Below, in pieces: positions 18,957 through 28,257 of a DNA stretch of 64,000 bases. The notes beneath the pieces are model-generated. The model saw only the letters and a list, made by a program, of their open reading frames with translations, did not search any database and was not told where the DNA came from. The first letter of the stretch is position 1; each line of letters begins with the position of its first letter. A program made the position numbers and the translations under genes. Source of the DNA: Thalassobacterium sedimentorum (GTDB taxonomy: Bacteria > Verrucomicrobiota > Verrucomicrobiia > Opitutales > Coraliomargaritaceae); assembly GCF_031127905.1 (NCBI RefSeq), contig NZ_JARXIC010000007.1, positions 62,001 through 126,000 of the forward strand. Direction: 5' to 3'.

Positions 18957-19325
18957 TCAGCTGTTTTGAAGTGTTTTAATTCGGGCAATATCGCCCGCTT
19001 GTATGGTGGAGTCTTCGACCAGTTCGAGGATAAGTCCTGCGGAGCGGTCGCTACGAGATTCGATGATGATGAGTTCGCCGATGGAAAGCGGGCCACGCGT
19101 CACGCGACAAACCATCCCCAGACGAATTCCCTGCTTAAGGCCTCCGTCGATAAGGACGACATCCGCTGCGAGGGTGGGCACAACCTCAGCCACAGGTGCG
19201 GCGTTCGGGCTGTAGAGTGACTCTTTAACGAAAGCGGGCACTTCCCCGCACACAGCACTCCCGATCAGCATAGCTCCAACGAGGAACCAACTGAGTGATG
19301 AAGTTAATGTGCGGAAAAGTTGCAT
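18957..19325 (-). CDS. Small exported protein of unknown function between rpsS and rplV
   Basis: A 122-residue protein with an N-terminal hydrophobic segment (FRTLTSSLSWFLVGAMLIGS, then AVCGE) that reads as a Sec signal peptide with cleavage around residue 27. The mature part has the repeated Gly pattern IDGGLKQGIRLGMVCRVTRG, GELIIIES, STIQAGDIARIK. This resembles the small beta-barrel domain at the C-terminus of FlgT-like proteins; similarity by pattern only. It sits in the ribosomal operon on the same strand, 30 bases after rpsS and five bases before rplV, so it is almost certainly co-transcribed and perhaps translationally coupled to rplV. Not a known ribosomal component. Confidence 0.75.
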   Translation of the reverse strand: MQLFRTLTSSLSWFLVGAMLIGSAVCGEVPAFVKESLYSPNAAPVAEVVPTLAADVVLIDGGLKQGIRLGMVCRVTRGPLSIGELIIIESRSDRSAGLILELVEDSTIQAGDIARIKTLQNS

Positions 19326-19355
19326 CGTGCTGCGTGAGAGTGAATAATTGACCCC

Positions 19356-19619
19356 CTACTTACCTGTGGGGTGCCCCTTGAAGGTGCGAGTCGGTGCAAA
19401 CTCCCCAAGTTTGTGGCCCACCATATTCTCCGTAACATAGACAGGCAAGAAGCTGCGACCGTTGTGCACGTTGAAGTTAAGGCCGACGAAGTCGGGAGTG
19501 ATTGTTGAGCGGCGCGACCATGTTTGGATCGGCTTGCGGTCGTTGTTGGCCTGTGCGATGGTCACCTTTTTAGCAAGGTGTGGATCGACAAAGAAACCTT
19601 TTTTTACGGAACGAGACAT
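19356..19619 (-). CDS. rpsS: 30S ribosomal protein S19
   Basis: An 87-residue protein starting [19 protein letters not shown], with [20 protein letters not shown] and [20 protein letters not shown]. Located on the 30S head next to S13. Normal length. Confidence 0.98.
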   Translation of the reverse strand: MSRSVKKGFFVDPHLAKKVTIAQANNDRKPIQTWSRRSTITPDFVGLNFNVHNGRSFLPVYVTENMVGHKLGEFAPTRTFKGHPTGK

Positions 19620-19635
19620 AGCTAGTTAGATCGGT

Positions 19636-20481
<846 letters not shown>

Positions 20482-20501
20482 GTTATTGGGTCCCTTCGTT
20501 C

Positions 20502-20792
20502 TTAAACGAGTTCGATCTTATCGCCCTCTTTAAGAGTCACGATGGCCTTTTTGTGGCCGCCCTTAGTGCCGGACTTACCGCGACGTGAGCGGTCGTTCTT
20601 CACCTTAGGCTTTTTATTAAGAATGTTTACGTTTGTCACCTCGACATTGAAGACCTTAGCCACGGCGCGAGCAACCTCGATACGGTTGGCGCTAGGAGCG
20701 ACCTCAAATGTGTATTGGTTAAAATTAGCAGACAAGAGTGCTGCTTTTTCAGTGACTCGGTATTCGAGAAGAATTTTATCGGCAATAATCAT
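20502..20792 (-). CDS. rplW: 50S ribosomal protein L23
   Basis: A 96-residue tunnel-exit protein that docks trigger factor and SRP. It has RVTEKAALLSANFNQYTFEV, ANRIEVARAVAKVFNVEVTN and a basic loop (KPKVKNDRSRRGKSGTKGGH). Its start overlaps the rplD stop by four bases. Confidence 0.97.
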   Translation of the reverse strand: MIIADKILLEYRVTEKAALLSANFNQYTFEVAPSANRIEVARAVAKVFNVEVTNVNILNKKPKVKNDRSRRGKSGTKGGHKKAIVTLKEGDKIELV

Positions 20793-21433
20793 GACTCACC
20801 TCCCTTTGCGCCATTGGCACGTGCGATGATAGTTTCGATGCCCTTAGCGCTGACGATGATGTGACGATAGCGCACAACATCCAGAGTGCTGAGGTTGCCA
20901 GCTTCAGAAAGGGAGACCCCTTCGATATTGCGGGCTGCCAGAGCGGCATTGTTTTCAAATTGGTCATCAACAATTAATACCTTGCCGCGTGTCGGAAGAA
21001 CCGCAGTCAGGACTTGATTGAAGAGCTTTGTTTTCGCTTCCTTCACCTCAATCGCTTCAATAACTGAAAGCCCCCCCTCAGTTGCACGCTCAAATAGTGC
21101 ACGACTGAATGCGAGATCCTTCATCTTGCGATTAATCTTTTGCGAGAAGTCGCGAGGCTTTGGGCCGTGAGCGATACCACCATGACGTTGGTGTGGCACA
21201 CGGCGTGAACCTTGACGGGCTGTGCCGCTACCTTTTTGACGGAAGAGCTTCTTACCAGAACCGGCAACTTCAGCTCGGGTCTTAGTCGATGCGTTTCCCT
21301 GGCGAGCATTGGCCTGGTGTGCGAGCACGACTTGACGTAGCGCAGCTACCCCCTTGTCGCCCTCGAAAGCTGGAAGTGCAAACTCCTTCTCAGAGCTTGA
21401 AGATCCGTCGGCTGTATAAACTTTAAGTTTCAT
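20789..21433 (-). CDS. rplD: 50S ribosomal protein L4
   Basis: A 214-residue protein. The extended loop (GKKLFRQKGSGTARQGSRRV then PHQRHGGIAHGPKPRDF) reaches the tunnel constriction. In Escherichia coli L4 is the autorepressor of the S10 operon. A leader hairpin lies upstream of rplC here, but a link to L4 is untested. Confidence 0.97.
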   Translation of the reverse strand: MKLKVYTADGSSSSEKEFALPAFEGDKGVAALRQVVLAHQANARQGNASTKTRAEVAGSGKKLFRQKGSGTARQGSRRVPHQRHGGIAHGPKPRDFSQKINRKMKDLAFSRALFERATEGGLSVIEAIEVKEAKTKLFNQVLTAVLPTRGKVLIVDDQFENNAALAARNIEGVSLSEAGNLSTLDVVRYRHIIVSAKGIETIIARANGAKGGES

Positions 21434-21459
21434 CGTATTGTTTCCTTTCGTCGCTCAGC

Positions 21460-22104
<645 letters not shown>

Positions 22105-22115
22105 AATACTAATAG

Positions 22116-22150
22116 GCAGGTGGAGCAGAGGCTCCGTTTCCTAGACCTGC
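22116..22150 (-). promoter_or_regulatory. Hairpin in the rplC leader
   Basis: A two-part stem, GCAGG/CCTGC outside (22146-22150 with 22116-22120) and GGAGC/GCTCC inside (22131-22135 with 22122-22126), about 11 bases before the rplC start codon. A structured element this close to the start could control translation of the S10 segment. This is inference. Confidence 0.4.
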
Positions 22151-22205
22151 GTTAGAGGAGTTAAAAAAATGTGGTTTATCGCCTCAATTGGGAAGCGAGC
22201 GACGG

Positions 22206-22234
22206 AAAAAAGAGGGAAGTTCTGCTCTCGTCAA
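22206..22234 (-). promoter_or_regulatory. Candidate promoter for the rplC (S10) operon
   Basis: On the minus strand, TTGACG (22234-22229) is followed after 16-17 bases by a T-rich -10 (TTTTTT, 22211-22206) and then CCG. The -35 is good and the -10 is weak. It fits the need for a promoter between the DUF2339 remnant and rplC. Confidence 0.4.
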
Positions 22235-22310
22235 TGCTTGATTTAGAAAAAAGTCATTATTTTCTGTACTTCACGAAAGTCCGCGCCTAGTCATCCGTGA
22301 TCTCAACTCG

Positions 22311-23090
22311 CTAGGCAAGCACCACTTCATTATAGTTGAACCCAAATCCGATCAGAGCCAAGCCCAGCCCCAACGACACATATCCATGCATATGCACGGC
22401 TACGTAGGCAGCAAAATATAAGCACGCAATGCCCGCCCCGGCCAAGGCCTGACCGATGCGCTCATTGGCAATCACCGACGATTTCACTCCAATCACAAAC
22501 CCAGCCCCGCAGAGCAGGCCCCCAAAAACCACCGTCAACCAAAGGCGAACCAGCGGCGTCAGCCAACCAGATTCGATCGAGTATTTAATCATGTAAAAGC
22601 CCGCCATCAATAAAGCAATCCCCCCGACCCAAACGGCGACCTTGCCAAACCAGTCTTGCGCCTCAGCGGACTCGACCGGCTCTGAGACAGAGCAACTCGG
22701 GAGAGTTGCGCTCCCGGGATCACGAATCTCCGCATTCGTCCCAGCGACCGGCTCTGACGCAGAGCAACTCGGGAGAGTTGCGTTCCCGGGCTCGCGAATC
22801 TCCGCATTCGCCCCAGTGGCTGACTCGGCTATTTTCACAGGCCGAGTCCTTGCGTCGCGCGATGGCGAAACCGTGGATTCCGCTGGCTTGGCCTCGGCGG
22901 TCTTCATCGATGAAGCCCCTACGTCCTCCCGAATAACCACCGCGTCTTTGCGATCCTGCAGCTCCCCTAGCTCACGCTTGAGTCGCTCCAGTTCACTGCG
23001 GGTGCTGCTAATCCGCCCCAAATTCACCCAAGGCAAAATCAGAGTCGCAATCAAACCCAAGACAAGCAGCAGCCCAAATATTTCTAACAT
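22311..23090 (-). pseudogene. Truncated DUF2339 membrane protein
   Basis: 259 codons from the ATG at 23090. A first transmembrane helix (residues 1-22) and a short coiled coil are followed by a Pro/Ala/Ser linker with a duplicated 24-residue unit. Then comes the DUF2339 opening VWVGGIALLMAGFYMIKYSI followed by ESGW and further helices up to ACLYFAAYVAVHMHG. Family members usually have 800-1000 residues and more than 20 helices. This one stops after about four helices in an unrelated-looking tail (NYNEVVLA). It is therefore probably a 3'-truncated remnant, or a shortened product if still translated. Its broken end faces the rplC promoter region, suggesting a rearrangement breakpoint. Confidence 0.65.
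22674..22817. repeat. Two copies of a 72-bp in-frame repeat
   Basis: Units 22674-22745 and 22746-22817 are about 85-90 percent identical by eye. Each contains the inverted repeat CGGGAG-N7-CTCCCG. In the DUF2339 gene they encode two 24-residue units (…NAEIREPGNATLPSCSASEP and …NAEIRDPGSATLPSCSVSEP). Confidence 0.85.
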
Positions 23091-23113
23091 ACCGAATCTT
23101 AAAAAATATAATT

Positions 23114-23147
23114 GAACATTGTTTAATATTAATTTTAAACAATGTTC
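23114..23147. promoter_or_regulatory. Probable TetR operator
   Basis: A perfect inverted repeat with 13-bp arms (GAACATTGTTTAA at 23114-23126, its complement at 23135-23147) and an 8-base AT-rich spacer. It lies between the divergent DUF2339 gene and the TetR gene, as expected for an autoregulated TetR operator controlling both sides. Confidence 0.75.
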
Positions 23148-23179
23148 ATAATAATAAAAAACTCTCAACACATGAACAC

Positions 23180-23752
23180 ATGGCCCGCCGTAAAGACCAC
23201 TCCCGCGAAGAACTCACACAATTGGCAATCCAAGCCGGTCGCCAGATCGTCATCGACCAAGGCCCCAACGCGCTAACCACACGCAAGGTCGCCCAAGCGA
23301 TCGGCTACACGCCCGGCACGCTTTATAATGTCTTTAAAAACATCGATGCTCTCATCGCAGCCATCAATATCGAGAGCATGCACAGCTTCGCCGACAGCCT
23401 GCGCACACTCCATCAACCCGGCGAAACAAGCGAAAGCCGCATCCGTCGCATCGCGCAGGCTTACTTGGACTTCCATCACGCGCAGCCGCAGCTGTGGTCC
23501 CTACTCTTTGCCCAGCCGCTCAACTATAATTCCGACGACTATCACGCCGCCATTCACGCGATTTTCGACCAGGTATGCGACGCCATTATGCCACTCAGCA
23601 GCTCCCCCACACTCGCGCGCCAAAAAGCAAAGATCCTGTGGTCCACCCTGCATGGCATCTGCCTACTACAGCAAAGCGGCAAGCTCAACGTCAGCGAACC
23701 CGACCCCGCGGAAGATCTACTGACTCACTTCCTCGATCAATTCCTACAATGA
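23180..23752 (+). CDS. TetR-family transcriptional regulator
   Basis: A 190-residue regulator. The N-terminal HTH is at about residues 10-56 (LAIQAGRQIVIDQGPNALTT, then RKVAQAIGYTPGTLYNVFKN). The C-terminal ligand domain contains ILWSTLHGICLL, similar to the WHG-type TetR C-terminal domain. It probably represses its own gene, the overlapping hydrolase gene and the divergent DUF2339 gene through the palindrome at 23114-23147. The stop overlaps the next start (ATGA). The ligand is unknown; a lipid-like molecule would fit the neighbouring hydrolase. Confidence 0.9.
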   Translation: MARRKDHSREELTQLAIQAGRQIVIDQGPNALTTRKVAQAIGYTPGTLYNVFKNIDALIAAINIESMHSFADSLRTLHQPGETSESRIRRIAQAYLDFHHAQPQLWSLLFAQPLNYNSDDYHAAIHAIFDQVCDAIMPLSSSPTLARQKAKILWSTLHGICLLQQSGKLNVSEPDPAEDLLTHFLDQFLQ

Positions 23753-24462
23753 GCCGCACACCGCCCCACCCCATACGCCTCCTCTATATACTAGTGATCA
23801 TGAGCCTCAGCTACGGAACCACCCACGCCCAAGAGCACGTTGTCCTACTCCACGGCCTCGCCCGCAGCGCCGCCTCCATGAACAAGATGCAGCGCGCACT
23901 CGTCAACGAAGGCTACCAAGTGCACAACCTGAGCTACGACTCACGCCAGCATGGCATCGAGCAGCTGGCCGAAAGCGTCCATCAGCAAATACGCACACAG
24001 ACCACCAAGGCCACAAAAGTGCACATCGTCACCCACTCACTCGGTGGCATTCTCGTGCGCCAGATCCAAGCCACCACCCCATTGCCCAAGCTCGCTCGCG
24101 TCGTCATGCTCAGCCCGCCCAACGCCGGCAGCGAAGTCGTCGATAAAATTGGCCATTGGTGGCTCTTTCAAAAGATCAACGGTCCGGCGGGGCAACAACT
24201 CGGCACCGGCAAAGACAGCTTCATCGGCCAACTGCCCGCAATCAATTTCGACTGCGCCGTCATTACCGGCGATCGCAGTATCAACTGGATCAACTCACTC
24301 ATGATCCCCGGCCAAGACGACGGCAAGGTTTCCACTACCAGCGCCCGCGTCGCAGGCATGCGCGCCTACAAAGTACTCCACACCACTCACCCGATGATCA
24401 TGAAAAAGCAAACAGTCATCCAAGAGGTGATACACTATCTACAGACCGGCACGCTGCAGTAA
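23749..24462 (+). CDS. Exported alpha/beta hydrolase (lipase-like)
   Basis: A 237-residue protein. A signal peptide (LLYILVIMSLSYGTTHAQ) is followed by VVLLHGLARSAASMNKMQRA (oxyanion loop), the nucleophile elbow THSLGG (Ser) and a late HTTHP that may hold the catalytic His. It resembles short triacylglycerol lipases and serine hydrolases. Substrate not assignable. The chosen ATG overlaps the TetR stop by four bases; a longer reading frame upstream is out-of-frame TetR sequence. Confidence 0.85.
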   Translation: MSRTPPHPIRLLYILVIMSLSYGTTHAQEHVVLLHGLARSAASMNKMQRALVNEGYQVHNLSYDSRQHGIEQLAESVHQQIRTQTTKATKVHIVTHSLGGILVRQIQATTPLPKLARVVMLSPPNAGSEVVDKIGHWWLFQKINGPAGQQLGTGKDSFIGQLPAINFDCAVITGDRSINWINSLMIPGQDDGKVSTTSARVAGMRAYKVLHTTHPMIMKKQTVIQEVIHYLQTGTLQ

Positions 24463-24473
24463 ACCCCAACAGC

Positions 24474-24944
24474 TCACCCGCGCAAGGAGCGCAAATACAG
24501 TGCCGCACAGGCACGCGCATCCGACAGCGCATCGTGGTGATTCAGTGGGATATCGAACTCCTCGCAGCAATAATTCAGCTTTTTCTTAAATAGCTTATAG
24601 GTGCACTGCTTCTCAAACAGTGGCAACGGAAGCCCGTAAAACTCCAGCGCCTGCTTCAGGCAAGAACCGTCGAAGGCCATATTATGCGCCACCACCGTTT
24701 GCCCTTCGATGAAGTTGGCGATCTGCGGCCAAATCGCATCAAAGCCCGGCGCCGCCATCGTATCGCGCGCCGTCAGCCCATGCACCGCGGTATTGAAACC
24801 CGAATACATATCCTCCGGCGGCCGCACCAAAAGCGAGAGTTCTTGGGTGACGACGCCCGCCTCCACCCGCACCAAGCCCACTTGGCAAATACTCCAACGC
24901 TTCGGCTGGGCTGTCTCAAAATCGATCGCGGTAAATGTCGGCAT
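24474..24944 (-). CDS. DEDDh 3'-5' exonuclease (DnaQ-like)
   Basis: A 156-residue single-domain exonuclease. Asp8 and Glu10 in FTAIDFET form motif I, Asp92 in VVAHNMAFD motif II, and His138-x4-Asp143 in LNHHDALSDA motif III. A start at 25256 would add unrelated sequence; the ATG at 24944 starts exactly at the fold. Family members trim DNA or RNA 3' ends; the type that stands alone can act with a helicase or polymerase. It follows the TerB-like gene by 74 bases and is convergent with the lipase gene. Confidence 0.92.
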   Translation of the reverse strand: MPTFTAIDFETAQPKRWSICQVGLVRVEAGVVTQELSLLVRPPEDMYSGFNTAVHGLTARDTMAAPGFDAIWPQIANFIEGQTVVAHNMAFDGSCLKQALEFYGLPLPLFEKQCTYKLFKKKLNYCCEEFDIPLNHHDALSDARACAALYLRSLRG

Positions 24945-25018
24945 GCCTGTTCTTCTCAAAAAAACGGCCCCCGAAGCAAGCGCATTAGCCCAGACTGCGC
25001 TGAATTTCAGAACTAAAC

Positions 25019-25429
25019 TCAAGCGCTGCCGAAGGCGTCTCTCACTTGCTGCAGAAAACCCTTTTCTTTGTCGGTCAAGCCGTCCGATTGGAAGAGACGA
25101 TTGAGTAGTTCCAAAGCGCGTGGCTTTGAATTTTCGCTCAGGCGCTCCGCGACATATGCGATAAAATCTGCGGTCAGCTCTTCGCTGATACGAGCGGTTC
25201 TCGCGCGGTCGGTCGCATTGCAAATGTAAACCGAGGGCCCCGTGCTGGAATCCCAACCGAGAGAATCAGCGGCATGGTCAAACTCCTTGGTCTCTGCCAA
25301 TGATAAATGTTGATCCACATAGATCGCCATCAGTAGCAGATCAATAATCGCTTCGCGCTCTGCTTGCTGCAATTCGGACTCAGGGGTGGAGCGAGACTCT
25401 TGACTAAATAGTTTCTCTAAAAATTTCAT
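25019..25429 (-). CDS. TerB-like protein
   Basis: A 136-residue, mostly helical protein. EREAIIDLLLMAIYVDQHLS, then AETKEFDHAADSLGW and a second repeat-like half ending LLNRLFQSDGLTDKEKGFLQ, follow the TerB pattern of two acid-capped helical hairpins. TerB proteins are linked to tellurite and stress-response systems at the membrane, sometimes together with nucleic-acid enzymes. Here it lies between a membrane-helix helicase and an exonuclease. Domain call by pattern; function unknown. Confidence 0.7.
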   Translation of the reverse strand: MKFLEKLFSQESRSTPESELQQAEREAIIDLLLMAIYVDQHLSLAETKEFDHAADSLGWDSSTGPSVYICNATDRARTARISEELTADFIAYVAERLSENSKPRALELLNRLFQSDGLTDKEKGFLQQVRDAFGSA

Positions 25430-25476
25430 AGGACAAATGGTTGATACGGTGGACGCACGTGGCGAGTGTCGGCTCG

Positions 25477-25504
25477 ATCATCGAACAAAACCACAATCAG
25501 TCAA
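25477..25504 (-). promoter_or_regulatory. Candidate promoter for the TerB-exonuclease pair
   Basis: On the minus strand, TTGACT (25504-25499), 16 bases, then GATGAT (25482-25477), about 48 bases before the TerB-like start. Found by eye in the 144-bp gap after the helicase gene. Confidence 0.35.
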
Positions 25505-25573
25505 CTAACTACTTTCAATTCAGACACAGCAGACTCCCCTGGAACCAGCTCTGAGCGGACAATCGCGCCAGCA

Positions 25574-28183
25574 CTACTCCCAGCGTGACAGGCTTTCGCC
25601 AGCATCTTCCCATTCGTTAAAAATAGAACAGGCGCGCGCCTGGAGTAAAACCCGGCGGCCTTCGCGACTTCTACAGTTCACCAAGCGCACATTCCCCATC
25701 AGTCGCTTCGCTTGTCGCAACAATTCAGCTCGCTCTGCTTCGCTGCCACGCAGTAATTCTGGAACAGGGAAATAACTGCTGCGAGCGCTGGTAACCGATG
25801 AAATCAAATAGTGCGGCGAGCGAATGGGCCCCATCATTTCTAAAAAGGCTGTGGCGAAATGATGACGGTCCATACGATTGCCACCTTTGAGTGAGACAGA
25901 AACTTGGCCCATAAATCGGTCCACCGTGAGAGCTTGCTCCGGCACGTCTTCGTCAAACTTCCCGAGCGCATGCATTGTGCGAAACAGGGAGCGCCCGACT
26001 CGATCTGCAGTCACTCCCGTGAGCCCGTATTGACGATAGAGCCGCAGGGCCCGCCAAAGATCGGGAGCGATTCGCAGCAGTCCGATCAAGAGCATCAGTA
26101 GCAACATTCCCCATACCGCGAGACCGCGACCACCGGAGAGCATGTGTCGAAAGGCATCAAACCCCACGCCAAGAATCGATAACGCGGCGCCATACAAGAC
26201 CGCTTCTACGGTCCTCCACAGATAAGCGTAATGCATCAACTTGCGCCCTTTGACTTGAATGCTTCGATAAAACAATCCTTTCCAATCGGGAGCATTGGCA
26301 GGCCCGAGCCATGCCTGACGAATCCAGCTGGCATTGGCAGAGAGCGCCTGCATTTCATCATTTACCTGCTCGCATTGCTGTGGAGTCAAAATACTGGCGG
26401 GAATGCCCAAGCGCTCGTATCCCGATTGAATCGCCGCTTCGCGGTGATTCGGACCGACAAAGGTTTTGAGCCGGCGCCGCACGCAGTCCAAATCGGGCTC
26501 GTCATGGGGCACCCCCGTGAGTGTGACGAGGTGCCAGATCTTAGATACTTTCAGCGGACTCGAGGGATTGGTGCGAATGGCTCGGCCCCGAATTTGGTTG
26601 GACGACACGAAGGAGCCGACATTGGAGGCAATGATTAAGCTGTTGATACAGGGCGCATCCCAACCTTCGCCCAGCAAGGCTTGCGTGCCTGAAAGTATAT
26701 GAATCGCGCCCCGAGCAAAGGTCTCGGTCATCACGGGCACCAGTTGCCTCGAAGCACCGCGCAGTAAGGTGAGCGCTCGATAGTCAGGCAATGCCTCGAG
26801 CACTTCTAAGCGCACATCCGCCGGTGAAAGTCCCCGCTCGCGGCAAACCTCTAACAAGGTGCCCGCTGCGCTCGCAGGAATAATGACCATGGAACCTGTG
26901 AGCAGACCGACCCGCTCGCCTCCCAGCTGACGTAGTCTCTCAAAGATGGGCACCGCTCCCAGTTTCAAAGATTTTGCATTGCGGCTCCGCTCACAATGCG
27001 TGCCCAGAAATTCGGGATAAATGTAGTCCGACAGCACCAACAATCTCAAGTCCGCGCCATGGGTCTCACGTTCCACGCGCACGATCGCTTCAATCGAGCG
27101 CAACTTGGTGGCACTACGCATCAGGCGGCGATTCCGCGCATGGCTCGGAAGTAAATGCACATGCCCTCGCTCAATCGCACCGCGCTGCTTCAGCAAAGCT
27201 TCGATCTGTCTCACAAAGTCCTGCGGCCATAGCGAACGCTGCTTTTTAGAGACAATGCCGCGCAGTAAGACCTGCGCCCACTCGGTATCGAAACACGGCA
27301 ATTCGCCCGCCTCCGCATCTAACAATTCGAGTAGCTCTGGCTGCAACCGCGCTCCTCTGGTGTGGAGATAAATAAGCAGCGACGAAAACCACTCCACTTC
27401 GGCATAAATATCGGCTTCGTGCGCCTCGGGGTCCAGCAACCATGGATGCTTATTGATTTGCTCAGCGAGCGAGTCCCGATGTAACAAGTCAGCAACCAAC
27501 TCGTTGATCTGGCTTTGAAAGCTAGCGCGTTGTTGCAGATCTTCGGGACTGGCGAACTCAAAATAGAGCAGGTCTACATGTGGGCACAAATCGCCATTCA
27601 ACACCAGCTCCGGCACTGGAATCTCCATATCGATCTCGCCACAGAGCTGAATATAGCGCTCCCACTCTGCAGCCGACGAGTCGTAAGGAGGTGTCGCAGT
27701 CAGCGAAATAGTATGCACCCCCTCAATACGTTTGCGCAGATCAATAATCGACTGCCACCAAGCCTGCTTGAGGTGGTGCGCCTCATCCAGAAGCAGAGTT
27801 TGGACCCCAAGCGCACGCAGAGCGGCCAAGACTGGCTCCGCCCCGGGCTGCGACATGACCTGATCGACCATCTGATAGGTCGTGATCGTCACTAAACCAG
27901 GCTGGCGCAAGTCGAGGCTGATCCAATCCGCAGCGCCCGCGGCAAAATCTTGGCGCAAACGCTCCGCCCATTGCGACTGAATGGTGCGAGTCGGCGCGAC
28001 CACCAGGCTCGGGCCCGCCAAACGACGCATGAACTCCAGCCCAAGAACCGTCTTACCAGACCCCGGCGGCGCGACAACATGTAGACGGGCATCGTCCAAG
28101 TGCGCCTCCATCTCCGCCAAGGCTCGCGCTTGATAATCGCGCCACGGATGGGCGAAGCACAGTGTTGGAGGAAATGTCGGCAC
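25574..28183 (-). CDS. SF2 helicase with two membrane helices
   Basis: An 869-residue protein with a GTG start. Residues 38-45 (APPGSGKT) are Walker A, 133-136 (DEAH) motif II and 161-165 (LTATP) motif III. A second RecA-like domain carries GTQALLGEGWDAPCINSLII and the arginine-finger segment QIRGRAIRTNP. The core resembles the Type III restriction and UvrB-like helicase group. At about 658-676 and 686-706 two hydrophobic helices occur, separated by HMLSGGRGL, followed by a soluble C-terminal domain of about 160 residues. This predicts a membrane-anchored helicase. It lies between ssb and a TerB-like gene. No nuclease motif was recognised in it. Confidence 0.85.
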   Translation of the reverse strand: MPTFPPTLCFAHPWRDYQARALAEMEAHLDDARLHVVAPPGSGKTVLGLEFMRRLAGPSLVVAPTRTIQSQWAERLRQDFAAGAADWISLDLRQPGLVTITTYQMVDQVMSQPGAEPVLAALRALGVQTLLLDEAHHLKQAWWQSIIDLRKRIEGVHTISLTATPPYDSSAAEWERYIQLCGEIDMEIPVPELVLNGDLCPHVDLLYFEFASPEDLQQRASFQSQINELVADLLHRDSLAEQINKHPWLLDPEAHEADIYAEVEWFSSLLIYLHTRGARLQPELLELLDAEAGELPCFDTEWAQVLLRGIVSKKQRSLWPQDFVRQIEALLKQRGAIERGHVHLLPSHARNRRLMRSATKLRSIEAIVRVERETHGADLRLLVLSDYIYPEFLGTHCERSRNAKSLKLGAVPIFERLRQLGGERVGLLTGSMVIIPASAAGTLLEVCRERGLSPADVRLEVLEALPDYRALTLLRGASRQLVPVMTETFARGAIHILSGTQALLGEGWDAPCINSLIIASNVGSFVSSNQIRGRAIRTNPSSPLKVSKIWHLVTLTGVPHDEPDLDCVRRRLKTFVGPNHREAAIQSGYERLGIPASILTPQQCEQVNDEMQALSANASWIRQAWLGPANAPDWKGLFYRSIQVKGRKLMHYAYLWRTVEAVLYGAALSILGVGFDAFRHMLSGGRGLAVWGMLLLMLLIGLLRIAPDLWRALRLYRQYGLTGVTADRVGRSLFRTMHALGKFDEDVPEQALTVDRFMGQVSVSLKGGNRMDRHHFATAFLEMMGPIRSPHYLISSVTSARSSYFPVPELLRGSEAERAELLRQAKRLMGNVRLVNCRSREGRRVLLQARACSIFNEWEDAGESLSRWE

Positions 28184-28257
28184 AAAAGTAAGTCACCGCA
28201 TCGGACGCGCCAAATCAATCTTATCCGAGCGCAAACTGCCCCAGGGCAAGCAGCGAA

